Shown in pieces: positions 9,432 through 17,815 of a DNA stretch of 64,000 nt (within the stretch, counting starts at the first letter, position 1; every line of letters starts with the position of its first letter). The notes below the pieces were generated by a model. That model saw only the letters and a program-made list of their open reading frames with translations. It ran no database searches and had not been told where the DNA came from. Origin of the DNA: Pseudomonadota bacterium (GTDB taxonomy: Bacteria; Myxococcota_A; Polyangia; Polyangiales; Polyangiaceae); contig JAEXCN010000187.1 of the NCBI GenBank assembly GCA_023402175.1, positions 1 to 64,000 on the forward strand. Direction: 5' to 3'. The position numbers and the translations under genes are program-made.

Positions 9432-10349
9432 ATGACGTCCAGGACACCCAGCATCCTCCATGTCCCTTTTCTCCGGTCGATGACTCGCCTGCGGCGCTTC
9501 GGTGCGGTGCTCTTCATCGCGGCTTCGATCTTCGGGAGCGGACCAAGCTCTGCGCACGCGTCGTCCGCGACCGCGCCGAGCTTCGAACCGTCGAGCTGCG
9601 CGGAGGCTCCGGACGCCGCTCCGCGAGTCCCGCTCGCGAGCGCCGTCTTCACACCGCGCTCGGTGGACGGCGGGCTCCGATGGGACGCGCGCTTCATCCT
9701 CGACGTCGATGCGGCCTTCGACTTCCGCGGAGGTGCGCTCGCCTTCGCTGAACCGCTCCCGCCCGGCGAGACGCTGATGACCAGCGCCCTGGTCCCGATC
9801 ACCGAAGGCGATCGACTCGTCGGCGTCTGCGTGCCGCGAGAAGCGCTCGTCGACCGCACGGTGTCCGCGTCCTTCGTGCAGCCGATCCCATCGTCGGGCC
9901 ACTTCTCGTTCACCCTCGGTGCACCGCTGGTGGCGGGCAACACCGTCCAGATCATCGAGACGTCGCTCGGCGATCAGCGGATCGAGCCGGTGGTCTCGCC
10001 TCCGCTCGAGAAACATGTCGGGTACGTCGCGCCGCGTGCGATCAGCGACGGCGCTCGCGAGGAAGCGCGCCGGCTCACGGACGTGCGCGCGAAGGTGAGC
10101 TCGAGCCCGATCTACGTGCGTGGCGACGACGTCCGTGCCGTCGGCGGGCTCACGGCGCGCATCGTCGACCCACGCACGCGGGCGAGACGAAGCGCGGCCG
10201 GCGTCGCGATCATGTTCGCTGCTCTCGTGGGGGCGCTCGTGCTTGCCGCCCGCAAGCTCGGGCGCAGCGCGAGCGTCGAGCGGGCGGACGCGCTGCTCGC
10301 ATCGGAGATCGACGAGGCCGCTCGCAGCAGGCCGAAGGGGCCCGGCTGA
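9432..10349 (+). CDS. Exported protein with C-terminal membrane anchor, unknown function
   Basis: 305 residues from the ATG at 9432. An ATG at 9480 (MTRLRRFGAVLF) would give a cleaner signal peptide and is a real alternative. The signal sequence ends near the AHA-SS cleavage site. The body is beta-rich and lacks motifs I know. Near the C terminus one hydrophobic segment (SAAGVAIMFAALVGALVLAA) is followed by a basic, then Ala/Glu-rich cytoplasmic tail. The layout is export signal, ectodomain, TM, short tail. It lies 9 bp after the polytopic membrane gene, suggesting a shared envelope role. Confidence 0.75.
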   Translation: MTSRTPSILHVPFLRSMTRLRRFGAVLFIAASIFGSGPSSAHASSATAPSFEPSSCAEAPDAAPRVPLASAVFTPRSVDGGLRWDARFILDVDAAFDFRGGALAFAEPLPPGETLMTSALVPITEGDRLVGVCVPREALVDRTVSASFVQPIPSSGHFSFTLGAPLVAGNTVQIIETSLGDQRIEPVVSPPLEKHVGYVAPRAISDGAREEARRLTDVRAKVSSSPIYVRGDDVRAVGGLTARIVDPRTRARRSAAGVAIMFAALVGALVLAARKLGRSASVERADALLASEIDEAARSRPKGPG

Positions 10350-10921
10350 TGTGGCCCGTCGCGCCTTTCTCGCTCGTCGCGCATGACGACGACGCGCATT
10401 CGCGCAGACGCACGACCGACCGCTCGGCACGTGCGGGCAGCGCACTAGCCGGCGCGCTTGCGCGTGCGGACAGGCCCGGCCCGGCGGGTCCGCAACCAAC
10501 GCGACGACATCGTCCTCGGAAGCCGGACCGCAGCGGCGATCGCGCCGGTGGTCGACTCCCCTCGAGCGTTCAGAGGCGCAGGCGCCGCGTCCGGACGGCA
10601 CCCCGGCGTCGCGCCTTACGGGTACGTGATTTCCGAGGGGTATGACATCCGAGTCGTGCTCGGACGTCCGATGCCATGGTTCGTGTACTCAGGGCACTAC
10701 GATTGACGACAATTCGAAGACAATTTGGATCGGCGCGCAGATTGCCTTTCACTGCTCTCCGACGATGGTGGATCGGGATCAGGTGCTTCGGCTTCTTCTC
10801 CCCCTGTGGGGCGTCGCGTTCGTGGCCGGCTTCATCATGGCCTGCCGCTGAGCCGACTCGATAGAGATAGCGCTCGTTCTCGAGTGCGTCGGGGGAGCAG
10901 CGCGCGTCTCGAGCGCGGCTG
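10350..10921. other. 570-bp stretch with little coding support
   Basis: Apart from the weak small frame at 10642-10851, I see nothing convincing. The frame that starts on the preceding stop codon (10349-10645) is Arg/Ala/Pro-rich with codon use unlike its neighbours. A hairpin at 10644-10668 (GACATCCGAG/CTCGGACGTC, loop TCGTG, one mismatch) could be regulatory. The segment around 10700-10735 is locally AT-richer than its surroundings. Confidence 0.4.
10642..10851 (+). CDS. Possible small membrane protein (weak)
   Basis: A 69-residue frame, Cys-containing at the N terminus, ending in one hydrophobic segment (LLLPLWGVAFVAGFIMACR). Third-position GC is lower than in neighbouring genes, and no clear ribosome site precedes the ATG. 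A hairpin overlaps its first codons. It could be a small membrane peptide or chance; I favour chance only slightly. Confidence 0.3.
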   Translation: MTSESCSDVRCHGSCTQGTTIDDNSKTIWIGAQIAFHCSPTMVDRDQVLRLLLPLWGVAFVAGFIMACR

Positions 10922-11974
10922 TCAGCGGGCTCCCCTGCCCTTCCGAGTGGTCCGCGGCAGCGACGTCGTGCTCGTCGCGACGAGGTCGAGCCCGTCGCGC
11001 TCCCCGGCTGTGAGCCGCGCGACACCCGCGTAGGCGATCATCGCGGCGTTGTCGGTGCAGCTGGCGAGCTCGGGGAGGACCGCGCGGAGCTCGTGCTGCG
11101 CCGCAAGCGCCGTGGTGCGGGCGCGGAGCTCGCTGTTCGCGGCGACTCCACCGCCGATCACGACGGTGCCGACGCCTTCCTGCAGGGCAGCGGCAATGAG
11201 CTTCTTCGCGAGCACCCCCGTGACGGCGGCCTGGAACGAGGCGCACAGATCCGCGATCTCCTGCTCGCTCGCGGGAGGCCGCTCGCGGACGATCGCCGCG
11301 ACCTGCGTCTTGATCCCGGAGAAGCTCATCTCGAACGATCGCGCGTGCGCCATCGGCAGTGTGAGCGAGACCTTCGAAGCGTCGCCCTTCTTCGCCAGCC
11401 GATCGATGACGGGACCGCCCGGATAGCCGAGGCCGAGGAGCTTCCCGACCTTGTCGAACGCTTCGCCCGCAGCATCGTCGCGCGTTGCGCCGAGCTCGCG
11501 CACCTCGGACGCACGCGGACCATCGACGCGGTAGATCGCCGTGTGCCCGCCCGAGGCGAGGAGCGCCACGAACGGAAACGTCGGTGGCTCCGGCGAGGTC
11601 TCTTTCCGTCGAAGGAACACAGCGAGGAGATGACCGACGAGATGATCGACGCCGACGAGCGGGATCCCGGTCGACCACGCGAGCCCTTTGGCGGCTTGCA
11701 CGCCCACGAGGAGCGCGCCGACGAGCCCGGGCCGGTTCGTGACGGCGATCCCGTCGAGATCGCGAAGCTCGATGCCCGCACGCGAGAGCGCTTCGTTCAC
11801 GACGGGACCGAGGTTCTTCAGGTGGTCACGCGACGCGAGCTCGGGGATGACGCCGCCGTACGGCGCGTGAACCTCGACCTGGCTCTGCACGACGTCCGAG
11901 AGCACGCGTCCGTGCTCGTCGACGACCGCGGCGCCCGTCTCGTCGCACGAAGATTCGATCCCTAGAACGCGCAT
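10922..11974 (-). CDS. tsaD: tRNA N6-adenosine threonylcarbamoyltransferase TsaD
   Basis: 350 residues, the normal TsaD length. TsaD transfers the threonylcarbamoyl group onto A37 of ANN-decoding tRNAs in the cytosol. The family start MRVLGIESSCDETGAAVV and the metal-binding histidines H111 and H115 in VDHLVGH are present. So are ALLASGGHT, DDAAGEAFDKVG and the nucleotide-binding VVIGGGVAANSELR. It overlaps the end of the upstream lipoprotein gene by 13 bases, which suggests translational coupling. Other TsaBCE components are not in the window. Confidence 0.97.
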   Translation of the reverse strand: MRVLGIESSCDETGAAVVDEHGRVLSDVVQSQVEVHAPYGGVIPELASRDHLKNLGPVVNEALSRAGIELRDLDGIAVTNRPGLVGALLVGVQAAKGLAWSTGIPLVGVDHLVGHLLAVFLRRKETSPEPPTFPFVALLASGGHTAIYRVDGPRASEVRELGATRDDAAGEAFDKVGKLLGLGYPGGPVIDRLAKKGDASKVSLTLPMAHARSFEMSFSGIKTQVAAIVRERPPASEQEIADLCASFQAAVTGVLAKKLIAAALQEGVGTVVIGGGVAANSELRARTTALAAQHELRAVLPELASCTDNAAMIAYAGVARLTAGERDGLDLVATSTTSLPRTTRKGRGAR

Positions 11975-12507
11975 GGCCCTGACTGTCGATCGAGGTTGAA
12001 GACGCCGAAGAGAGCGCTCGCGGTCCCCGGAGGCGGAAGGCCGGCGTCGGATTGAGGCGCGCCTCGGAGAAGACGTACCTCCACGTGGTCGGTTTGCATG
12101 AGGGAGATGACGATGAGCACGTCCTGCGCCTCTTCGGGCCCGGCATCGCCCGGGATCGGCGAGGCGGCATAGACGAGGTTCTGCACGCGACCGTCCCCGA
12201 AGCTCAACGTCGAGAGCGGATCGTGCCAGATCTGCGGGATAGGACGGAGCGCCGTCGCGTGGAAGCGTCCGTCGGAGGTCGTGATCGTCCCGGGTACGTC
12301 CTGGAGGTGATCCGTGTCGAGCGTCAGGCACATCCGTACGTCCTCGCCGAGGCCGGAGCGCACGAAGCTCCCCTTCACCACGACGCCCTGGAATCGATCA
12401 CCTCGGCTCGAGAACTGCGAGGCGTCGCGACATCCGAGCGTCGCGAGCGAGCTCGCGAGCGCGGCGGCAGCGATCGATCGGCCCGCGATCCTCTTCACGG
12501 GCGGCAT
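11962..12507 (-). CDS. Lipoprotein of unknown function upstream of tsaD
   Basis: 181 residues from the ATG at 12507. Upstream in-frame ATGs at 12534 and 12519 lie inside a dispersed palindromic repeat (12509-12550), so I take the first start outside it, MPPVKRIAG. A signal sequence ends in the lipobox LATLGC. The mature part is a small beta-rich protein of no recognised family. Its 3' end overlaps the tsaD start by 13 bases. Confidence 0.75.
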   Translation of the reverse strand: MPPVKRIAGRSIAAAALASSLATLGCRDASQFSSRGDRFQGVVVKGSFVRSGLGEDVRMCLTLDTDHLQDVPGTITTSDGRFHATALRPIPQIWHDPLSTLSFGDGRVQNLVYAASPIPGDAGPEEAQDVLIVISLMQTDHVEVRLLRGAPQSDAGLPPPGTASALFGVFNLDRQSGPCAF

Positions 12508-12508
12508 A

Positions 12509-12550
12509 CTAGAGCGCATCTCATTCGAACGCATACGAGACGCGTTCTAG
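12509..12550 (-). repeat. Dispersed imperfect palindrome, copy 1
   Basis: Arms CTAGAGCGCATCTC (12509-12522) and GAGACGCGTTCTAG (12537-12550) form an inverted repeat around a 14-base spacer containing TTCGAA. The minus strand from 12533 to 12509 is identical over 25 bases to 29971-29995. It sits between the end of the gene at 12561 and the lipoprotein start. This looks like a REP-like element or a paired regulator site. Confidence 0.7.
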
Positions 12551-12560
12551 CGCGCAGCTT

Positions 12561-13394
12561 TCAGTGGAGCGAGATGACGCCCATCGCGCGCAGCCGGTCG
12601 ATGAGCTCGATCGCCTCTGCCTCGGGCATCGCGCAGACGTCGAGGATTTCCTCCATCGACTGGATGCCATCGATGTGCCCCAGGATGAACGCGGTGCGCG
12701 GATCCATCGGGAGCTTCGCGATCTCTTTCGCTCCGACGAGGAGCCGGGGCACCTGGCGTGACGTCATCATCGCGAGACGCGAGCTGTCGGTCGATGCTTC
12801 GACGATGGCCGTGTGTTCCTGCGGGTCATCGTCGATGGGTTCGAGGCCGCCGAACGGATCGTCCTCGACCGGGATGAGCCCGCCGTACGGATCGGGATCG
12901 TCTTGCGCGAAATCGGACCCGAGCTCCGATGCGAGCGCGAGCGCAGCGTCGGCATGCCCCTGGGCGTAGAGCTCGCGCATCGCGGCGACGCGATCGTCAC
13001 GCGATGCGACGCCGGAAGCCGACGGAGGGCTTCGTCGAGATGACGGCGGCTGGTCATCGAACTTACCAATGCGCGTTGCGGCCTCGCCGTCGATCGGATC
13101 GAGCGAGCGCAAGATGCCATCTTCGACGACAGCCGCTCTCGCGATCCGCGTCTCTTCCTCGGCCAGCCTGACCGCCTCGAGGCTCTGGCGCGTGGGCGTA
13201 TCCTTCGGAACCGGCTTCGTCGAGGGCTCGTGGTCGAGGTCTGGCTCATCGAGACACGCGACACCGAGGGAATCGAGATCGAGCTCACCGAATGCCGGGC
13301 CATGATGGGCCGGAGCAGGAGGCGCCGTGTTCGATCCGAGCTCGCTCACGAGCTCCAGATCGATCTGGCCGAACTTGGGAAGCGAGCTGCCCAT
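12561..13394 (-). CDS. Cytoplasmic protein of unknown function with myxobacterial C-terminal helical module
   Basis: 277 residues, acidic, no signal peptide. The first 180 residues are low-complexity, with Asp/Pro-rich repeats (DDPDPYGG, EDDPFGG, DDDPQEH). The last 60 (IAKLPMDPRTAFILGHIDG to LIDRLRAMGVI) resemble the short winged-helix-like module seen at the ends of several myxobacterial regulatory proteins. No catalytic residues are recognised. It stands alone between the large TPR/HEAT gene and the lipoprotein-tsaD pair on the same strand. Confidence 0.65.
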   Translation of the reverse strand: MGSSLPKFGQIDLELVSELGSNTAPPAPAHHGPAFGELDLDSLGVACLDEPDLDHEPSTKPVPKDTPTRQSLEAVRLAEEETRIARAAVVEDGILRSLDPIDGEAATRIGKFDDQPPSSRRSPPSASGVASRDDRVAAMRELYAQGHADAALALASELGSDFAQDDPDPYGGLIPVEDDPFGGLEPIDDDPQEHTAIVEASTDSSRLAMMTSRQVPRLLVGAKEIAKLPMDPRTAFILGHIDGIQSMEEILDVCAMPEAEAIELIDRLRAMGVISLH

Positions 13395-13538
13395 CTACCC
13401 CGTTAAGGAAATAGCAGGTTTGCCCTCGCACACGACACTCGCCTTCGTGACGACTCCACGACACACGGTAGGCGCGGAGGTCATGAGCGTACGACGTGGT
13501 GGGACACGTCCGTGTGCGCAAGGGCCCGTCTCCCCGCG

Positions 13539-16500
13539 TCACTTTCCGCTTCGGATCTTCGCTGCCGTTTCGCGCACGCGTGGCTCCGCGTCATGCGCCG
13601 CCATCTGCGTCGCGAGCTGGCCGGCTTCGGCCTTGTCGAAGCTCGCGAGCGCAACGAGCGCCGCTTCACGGACGAGCGCGTAGGGCTCCTTCGTGGCGGC
13701 CTCTTTCAGGTGTCGCGCCGCCTCGGCGCCGGCCCCTGCGGCTCCGAGTCGCCCGAGGGCCTGCGCGGCAAGGACCCGCATCGCCCAGCTCTCGTGGTTG
13801 CGCATGACCTTGGCGACCGCGATCGCCGTCGCCTGGTCGGCGTGGTTGCCGATCGACGCGAGGGCGACGCGCTGCACGTTCTCGCTCGAGTCGGTGACGG
13901 CCTGCGCGATCGCGGCGCCCGCGGCGTCGGACTTCGAACGCGCGAGCAATACGATCGCCTTCGTCCGGATGCTCGGATCGGGATGGCGCGAGAGAGCAAC
14001 GACGCTCGGCTCGAGCGCCGCGGCGATCTCCTTCACCTTCGCGCGTGCAGGCGCGAGCTCCGGTCCGTCGTCGGAAGCAGCGATGAACGGCTCGAATGCT
14101 CCCTCTCGCGATCCCATCGCATCGAGCACGGCACGGGCGCGCTCGGTCGATGTCGCGAGCGCGCTCGACGCCGAACGCTTCAGCGCATCCGCGAAGACGA
14201 CGAGCGTTGTTGCTCGATCCTTCACCGGAAGGTCCCGCGGCACGAGCTGATCGAGCGTCGTCTCCGCATCGACGTCCTCGTCCGGCGCCGGCAGCGCTTC
14301 GGGATGCGTGTCGGCTGCGCCCTTCGTCGCGAGCAGGACGAGCGCCGCGGTCGCGGCCTGACGAAGCGACTCCGACGAGCGATGCGCACGCGCGCCCTCG
14401 CCTTCACCGGCGAAGACCGCATCGGCCATCGCGTTGAGCGACGCCTTCCCACCCGGGGGCTCGCCCTTGTGGGCTCCCATCTGCGCGAGCGCAAGGATCG
14501 CCATCTGTCGCGGAAGCGCGTCCGTGCCTTCGGCGATCGTGACGAGAGAGGTCGTCTCGCTCTCGGCGCCGATCTCGCCGAGCGCATACGCGGCCGCGGC
14601 CCGTGCCGGCGTGCCCGCTTCGAGCGACTTCGCCGTATGCGCAACGAGCGGGATGCTCGAACGGTCCTTGAGGGCACCGAGCCCGAGCACCGCGAACGCA
14701 CGCATGTCGGGCGTCCCGTTCTGAGCGACCTTCCGCAAGAGCGGGATCGCTCGCTTGTCGCCGAGCTTCGCGACCGCCCAGCTCGCGGCGCGCGCGACCG
14801 AGTCGGACGCCATCGCCTCCGCGCCACCGCCCTCCACCTTCGGGAACAGGAGCGCCTCGTACTTCGGCAAGAGCACCGAGTCGCGGAGCGCGCCGCAGGC
14901 GAGCATCGCGCGCGTCCGGAGCGCGCCTTCGGCCTGTCCGGTCGCGAACGAGAAGAGCGCTGCCGACGCGTTCTTGTTCTGGACGTAACCGAGCACGTCG
15001 ATCGCGACGCGCTGCTGTCCCGCGTCACCGTCGGCGAGCGCGTCGAGCAGCGGCTTGACCGCGCGTCCGCCGATGCGCTGGAGCGCAGCACGCGCGTCGT
15101 CGGCTTCCTTCCCGCTCCCGTGCTTCACACGCTGCACGAGCGCGAACGTCAGGTTGCCGTAGATCTCGACGAGCAGTCGCCGATAAACCTTCTTCTGCGG
15201 ATTGCCGATAGCGAGCGGCAGAAGCTCCTGCTCGAGCGACTCGAGCGTGCCCTTGCCGAGGTTGATCTGCATCGAGAGGCGCGCCGCGCGCGAGACGAGC
15301 TCCTCGTCGGGCGCGCCGCGGACGACGCGGCGGAAGAGGCGATCGGCCTCCTCGCTCTGCCCCTTCGTGAGAAGGAGATCGGCGAGCTCGAGGTACACGA
15401 TGAACAGGCGATCGTTCTTCGCGATCGCCGCGCGGAACTCGACGATCGCGTGCTCGACGTCCTGCTTCTGCCGGTACATCTCGCCGAGGCGGCGATGGCC
15501 CTCGGCGTCGTCGGGATTCAGCTCGACGGCGCGCGCCGCGTACTTGATGGCTTCGTCGTCGCGATAGAGCTGCAGCGCGTACTGCGCCATGCGCTGATAG
15601 AGCTGCCTCGCGCTCTTCGGATCGACCGCGACGAGCTTCTCGAGCACCGCGATCGCGTCCTGGATCTTGTTCTGCTGCACGAGCACGCGCTCGAGCGCGA
15701 GGTAGCTGTCGGCGTCGCCCGGCGCGGCCGCGACCACCTTCCGGAGCGTGGCCTCGGCGTCGCCGAGCTTGCGAAGATGGAGCTGCACCTCCGCGAGCAT
15801 GCGCCCGGCTTCGACGTCCGGCGGATTTGCGCCGAACTTCTGCTGGAGCGGCGCGACCTGCGCGTCGAGCATCCGCTCGAAGCCCCAGAGCGTGACGATG
15901 CGCGACCGCGCCTCGCGCGCGAGAAGCTTGTCGCCGCTCGCCTTCGCCTTGTCGGACAGGTCCTGCCAGATCTGACGCGCGTCCCTGTAGCTCTTCGAGC
16001 GCTCGAGCGCGCCTGCGAGCTGCTTCTTGTACACGAGCGACTGCGGATCGAGCTGCACGGCCTCGCGATACGACGCCAGCGCGTCCGGGAGCATGTCGTG
16101 CTCGAGGTACACGTCACCGAGCGCCGCGAGCGCGCGCGCGCGAGGCGTGACCGTCGTGAGGATCCGCCGCCACGTCTGGACGGCGAGCTGCTGGTTGCCG
16201 TCCTGGAAGTAGCGGTCGCCGAGATCGACGAGGTGGCCCGGATCGTTCGTCCCGATGCTCGACAGACGCGTGAGCACCTTGAGCGAGCGATCATTCTCGC
16301 CGATGCGCCCGTAGAAGTCGGCGAGGCGCGAGAGGACCTCTTCGTCGTTCTGTCCGCGCGCCTCGAGCTCGGTCAGGAGCTTCAGCGCGCGCGTGCGATC
16401 GCCGCGCTGCATGAGCGCGTCGCACTGCTCGAACACGAACTGCGGGTTGTTCGGGGCTGCCCGGATGAGCGCCTCGTACTCCGCGATCGCCTTGTCGAGC

Positions 16501-17675
16501 TCGCCCTGCGATTGCAGGACGCGGATCATCTTGAGGCGGAGATCGATGTGGCGCGGATTGACGGCGAGCGCCTTCGAGTAGGTCTGGAGCGCTTTTGCGC
16601 TGTCGCCGGTCTCCTCGTAGAGCGCGCCGAGGATCGCGAGGCGCTGGAAGTCCGTCGGATGTTCGTCCTCGATTTGCTTGATGAGGACGGGGAGCTGCTG
16701 ATCGGCGCGGTAGATCTCCGTGATCGTCTCGTAGATCTCGGCGCGGACGGCCGCTTCCTGGCCGGCGGCCTGGAGCGCCTTCTTGAGCGTCGCGAGCGCG
16801 TCGCTGTTCTTGTGCGCCTTCGCCTGCGCCTTTCCGAGATCCTTCAGCGCCGGAGCGAGCGCGCGGTTGTCGCCGGCCGCTGCGCTGACGAGGTCCTTGA
16901 ACTCGGCCTCCGCCTTCTCGTACTCGGCGCGCTGGAAGAGCTCGCGGCCGAGCTCCCCTTTCACGAAGAGGCTCTGCGGCTGCATCTTCACGAGCTCGCG
17001 GTGGAATCCCTTCGCCGCCGTCCAGTCCTTCGCATCGAGCGCGAGGGTCATCAGCGTCCGGAGCGTCTGCTCTTTGTCGGCGGGGAGCGTCTGCAGCGCG
17101 AGGGCGTCTTCGTAGCGCTTCCGCGCGCCGGGGACGTCGCCGCGATCCTGGAGGAGCCGCGCGAGCGCGAGGAGAGCGACCGGATCGTTGTTCTTGAGCG
17201 CGATCGCCTTCTCGTACGTCTTGATCGCATCCTCGGAGCGACCGTCGATCTTGTAGATGCCGGCGAGCGTCACCGTGGCCGCGTATTGGTCGGCGCCGCT
17301 CTGCGCCGCACGCGCCTCGAAGTCCTTCACGAGGCCGGCGAGGTTACCGTCCTTGTCGCGATAGAGCTGCGCGAGACGCTGGAGCGGGAAAGGCGAGCCG
17401 GGCTGCGCGAGGACGATCTTCGTGTAGCGATCGATGAGGACCGACTGCGTCTGACCGACGTCGGGATTCGCCGCCGGCCGGCCTCCCGGCTTCGGAGGTG
17501 CGCCGGATGGCTTGCTCGCGGGTCCCGGCTTTCCTCCAGGCCTCGCCGGCGCGCCAGGCTTCTTCCGACCGCGTGGATCGAAGTCGTCTCCGCTCGCGTG
17601 CGGCGCGATCAGCGCCAGCGACAGCGCGAAGGACAGGCCGACCGAGGCCCGCGAGACGACTCTTCGAAGACGCAC
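13539..17675 (-). CDS. Exported giant TPR-HEAT repeat protein
   Basis: 1378 residues from a GTG at 17675, with signal-peptide character (VGLSFALSLALIAPHASG). A Gly/Pro/Lys-rich spacer (about 30-75) is followed by at least 15 TPR-like repeats to about residue 870, many with the A-x-G/A-x-x-Y and P spacing of classic TPRs. HEAT-like repeats fill about 870-1378 (for example AVLGLGALKDRSSIPLV, AAQALGRLGAAGAGAEA). It is probably a periplasmic or surface scaffold binding other proteins through both solenoids. A -10 box (TATAAG, 17684-17689) lies only 8 bases before the start, so the message may be leaderless. Confidence 0.85.
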   Translation of the reverse strand: MRLRRVVSRASVGLSFALSLALIAPHASGDDFDPRGRKKPGAPARPGGKPGPASKPSGAPPKPGGRPAANPDVGQTQSVLIDRYTKIVLAQPGSPFPLQRLAQLYRDKDGNLAGLVKDFEARAAQSGADQYAATVTLAGIYKIDGRSEDAIKTYEKAIALKNNDPVALLALARLLQDRGDVPGARKRYEDALALQTLPADKEQTLRTLMTLALDAKDWTAAKGFHRELVKMQPQSLFVKGELGRELFQRAEYEKAEAEFKDLVSAAAGDNRALAPALKDLGKAQAKAHKNSDALATLKKALQAAGQEAAVRAEIYETITEIYRADQQLPVLIKQIEDEHPTDFQRLAILGALYEETGDSAKALQTYSKALAVNPRHIDLRLKMIRVLQSQGELDKAIAEYEALIRAAPNNPQFVFEQCDALMQRGDRTRALKLLTELEARGQNDEEVLSRLADFYGRIGENDRSLKVLTRLSSIGTNDPGHLVDLGDRYFQDGNQQLAVQTWRRILTTVTPRARALAALGDVYLEHDMLPDALASYREAVQLDPQSLVYKKQLAGALERSKSYRDARQIWQDLSDKAKASGDKLLAREARSRIVTLWGFERMLDAQVAPLQQKFGANPPDVEAGRMLAEVQLHLRKLGDAEATLRKVVAAAPGDADSYLALERVLVQQNKIQDAIAVLEKLVAVDPKSARQLYQRMAQYALQLYRDDEAIKYAARAVELNPDDAEGHRRLGEMYRQKQDVEHAIVEFRAAIAKNDRLFIVYLELADLLLTKGQSEEADRLFRRVVRGAPDEELVSRAARLSMQINLGKGTLESLEQELLPLAIGNPQKKVYRRLLVEIYGNLTFALVQRVKHGSGKEADDARAALQRIGGRAVKPLLDALADGDAGQQRVAIDVLGYVQNKNASAALFSFATGQAEGALRTRAMLACGALRDSVLLPKYEALLFPKVEGGGAEAMASDSVARAASWAVAKLGDKRAIPLLRKVAQNGTPDMRAFAVLGLGALKDRSSIPLVAHTAKSLEAGTPARAAAAYALGEIGAESETTSLVTIAEGTDALPRQMAILALAQMGAHKGEPPGGKASLNAMADAVFAGEGEGARAHRSSESLRQAATAALVLLATKGAADTHPEALPAPDEDVDAETTLDQLVPRDLPVKDRATTLVVFADALKRSASSALATSTERARAVLDAMGSREGAFEPFIAASDDGPELAPARAKVKEIAAALEPSVVALSRHPDPSIRTKAIVLLARSKSDAAGAAIAQAVTDSSENVQRVALASIGNHADQATAIAVAKVMRNHESWAMRVLAAQALGRLGAAGAGAEAARHLKEAATKEPYALVREAALVALASFDKAEAGQLATQMAAHDAEPRVRETAAKIRSGK

Positions 17676-17683
17676 CCTTCAAG

Positions 17684-17689
17684 CTTATA
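17684..17689 (-). promoter_or_regulatory. -10 element for a possibly leaderless TPR-HEAT transcript
   Basis: On the minus strand TATAAG ends 8 bases before the GTG at 17675, placing transcription start within about two bases of the start codon. The -35 region is poor. A GAAGG abuts the GTG too closely to work as a normal ribosome site, consistent with leaderless initiation. Confidence 0.4.
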
Positions 17690-17815
17690 CGCTCGGGACG
17701 CCATTTTCATTGGGTCGCCCCCCGATTCTCGCTTCTCTCCTGCCCCGAGCTGGCCCGAATCCGAAGAGCTCAGCAAGGCCTCAGCGACGCATCGCCCATG
17801 GTAGGAAGCCCGAAC

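Noticed and set aside
10349..10645. 98-residue frame starting on the preceding stop codon
   Set aside because: Arg/Pro/Ala-rich composition and no ribosome site; looks like non-coding GC-rich sequence.
13512..17804. 1430-residue plus-strand frame opposite the TPR-HEAT gene
   Set aside because: Low-complexity Arg/Glu/Leu translation is the mirror of the TPR repeats.
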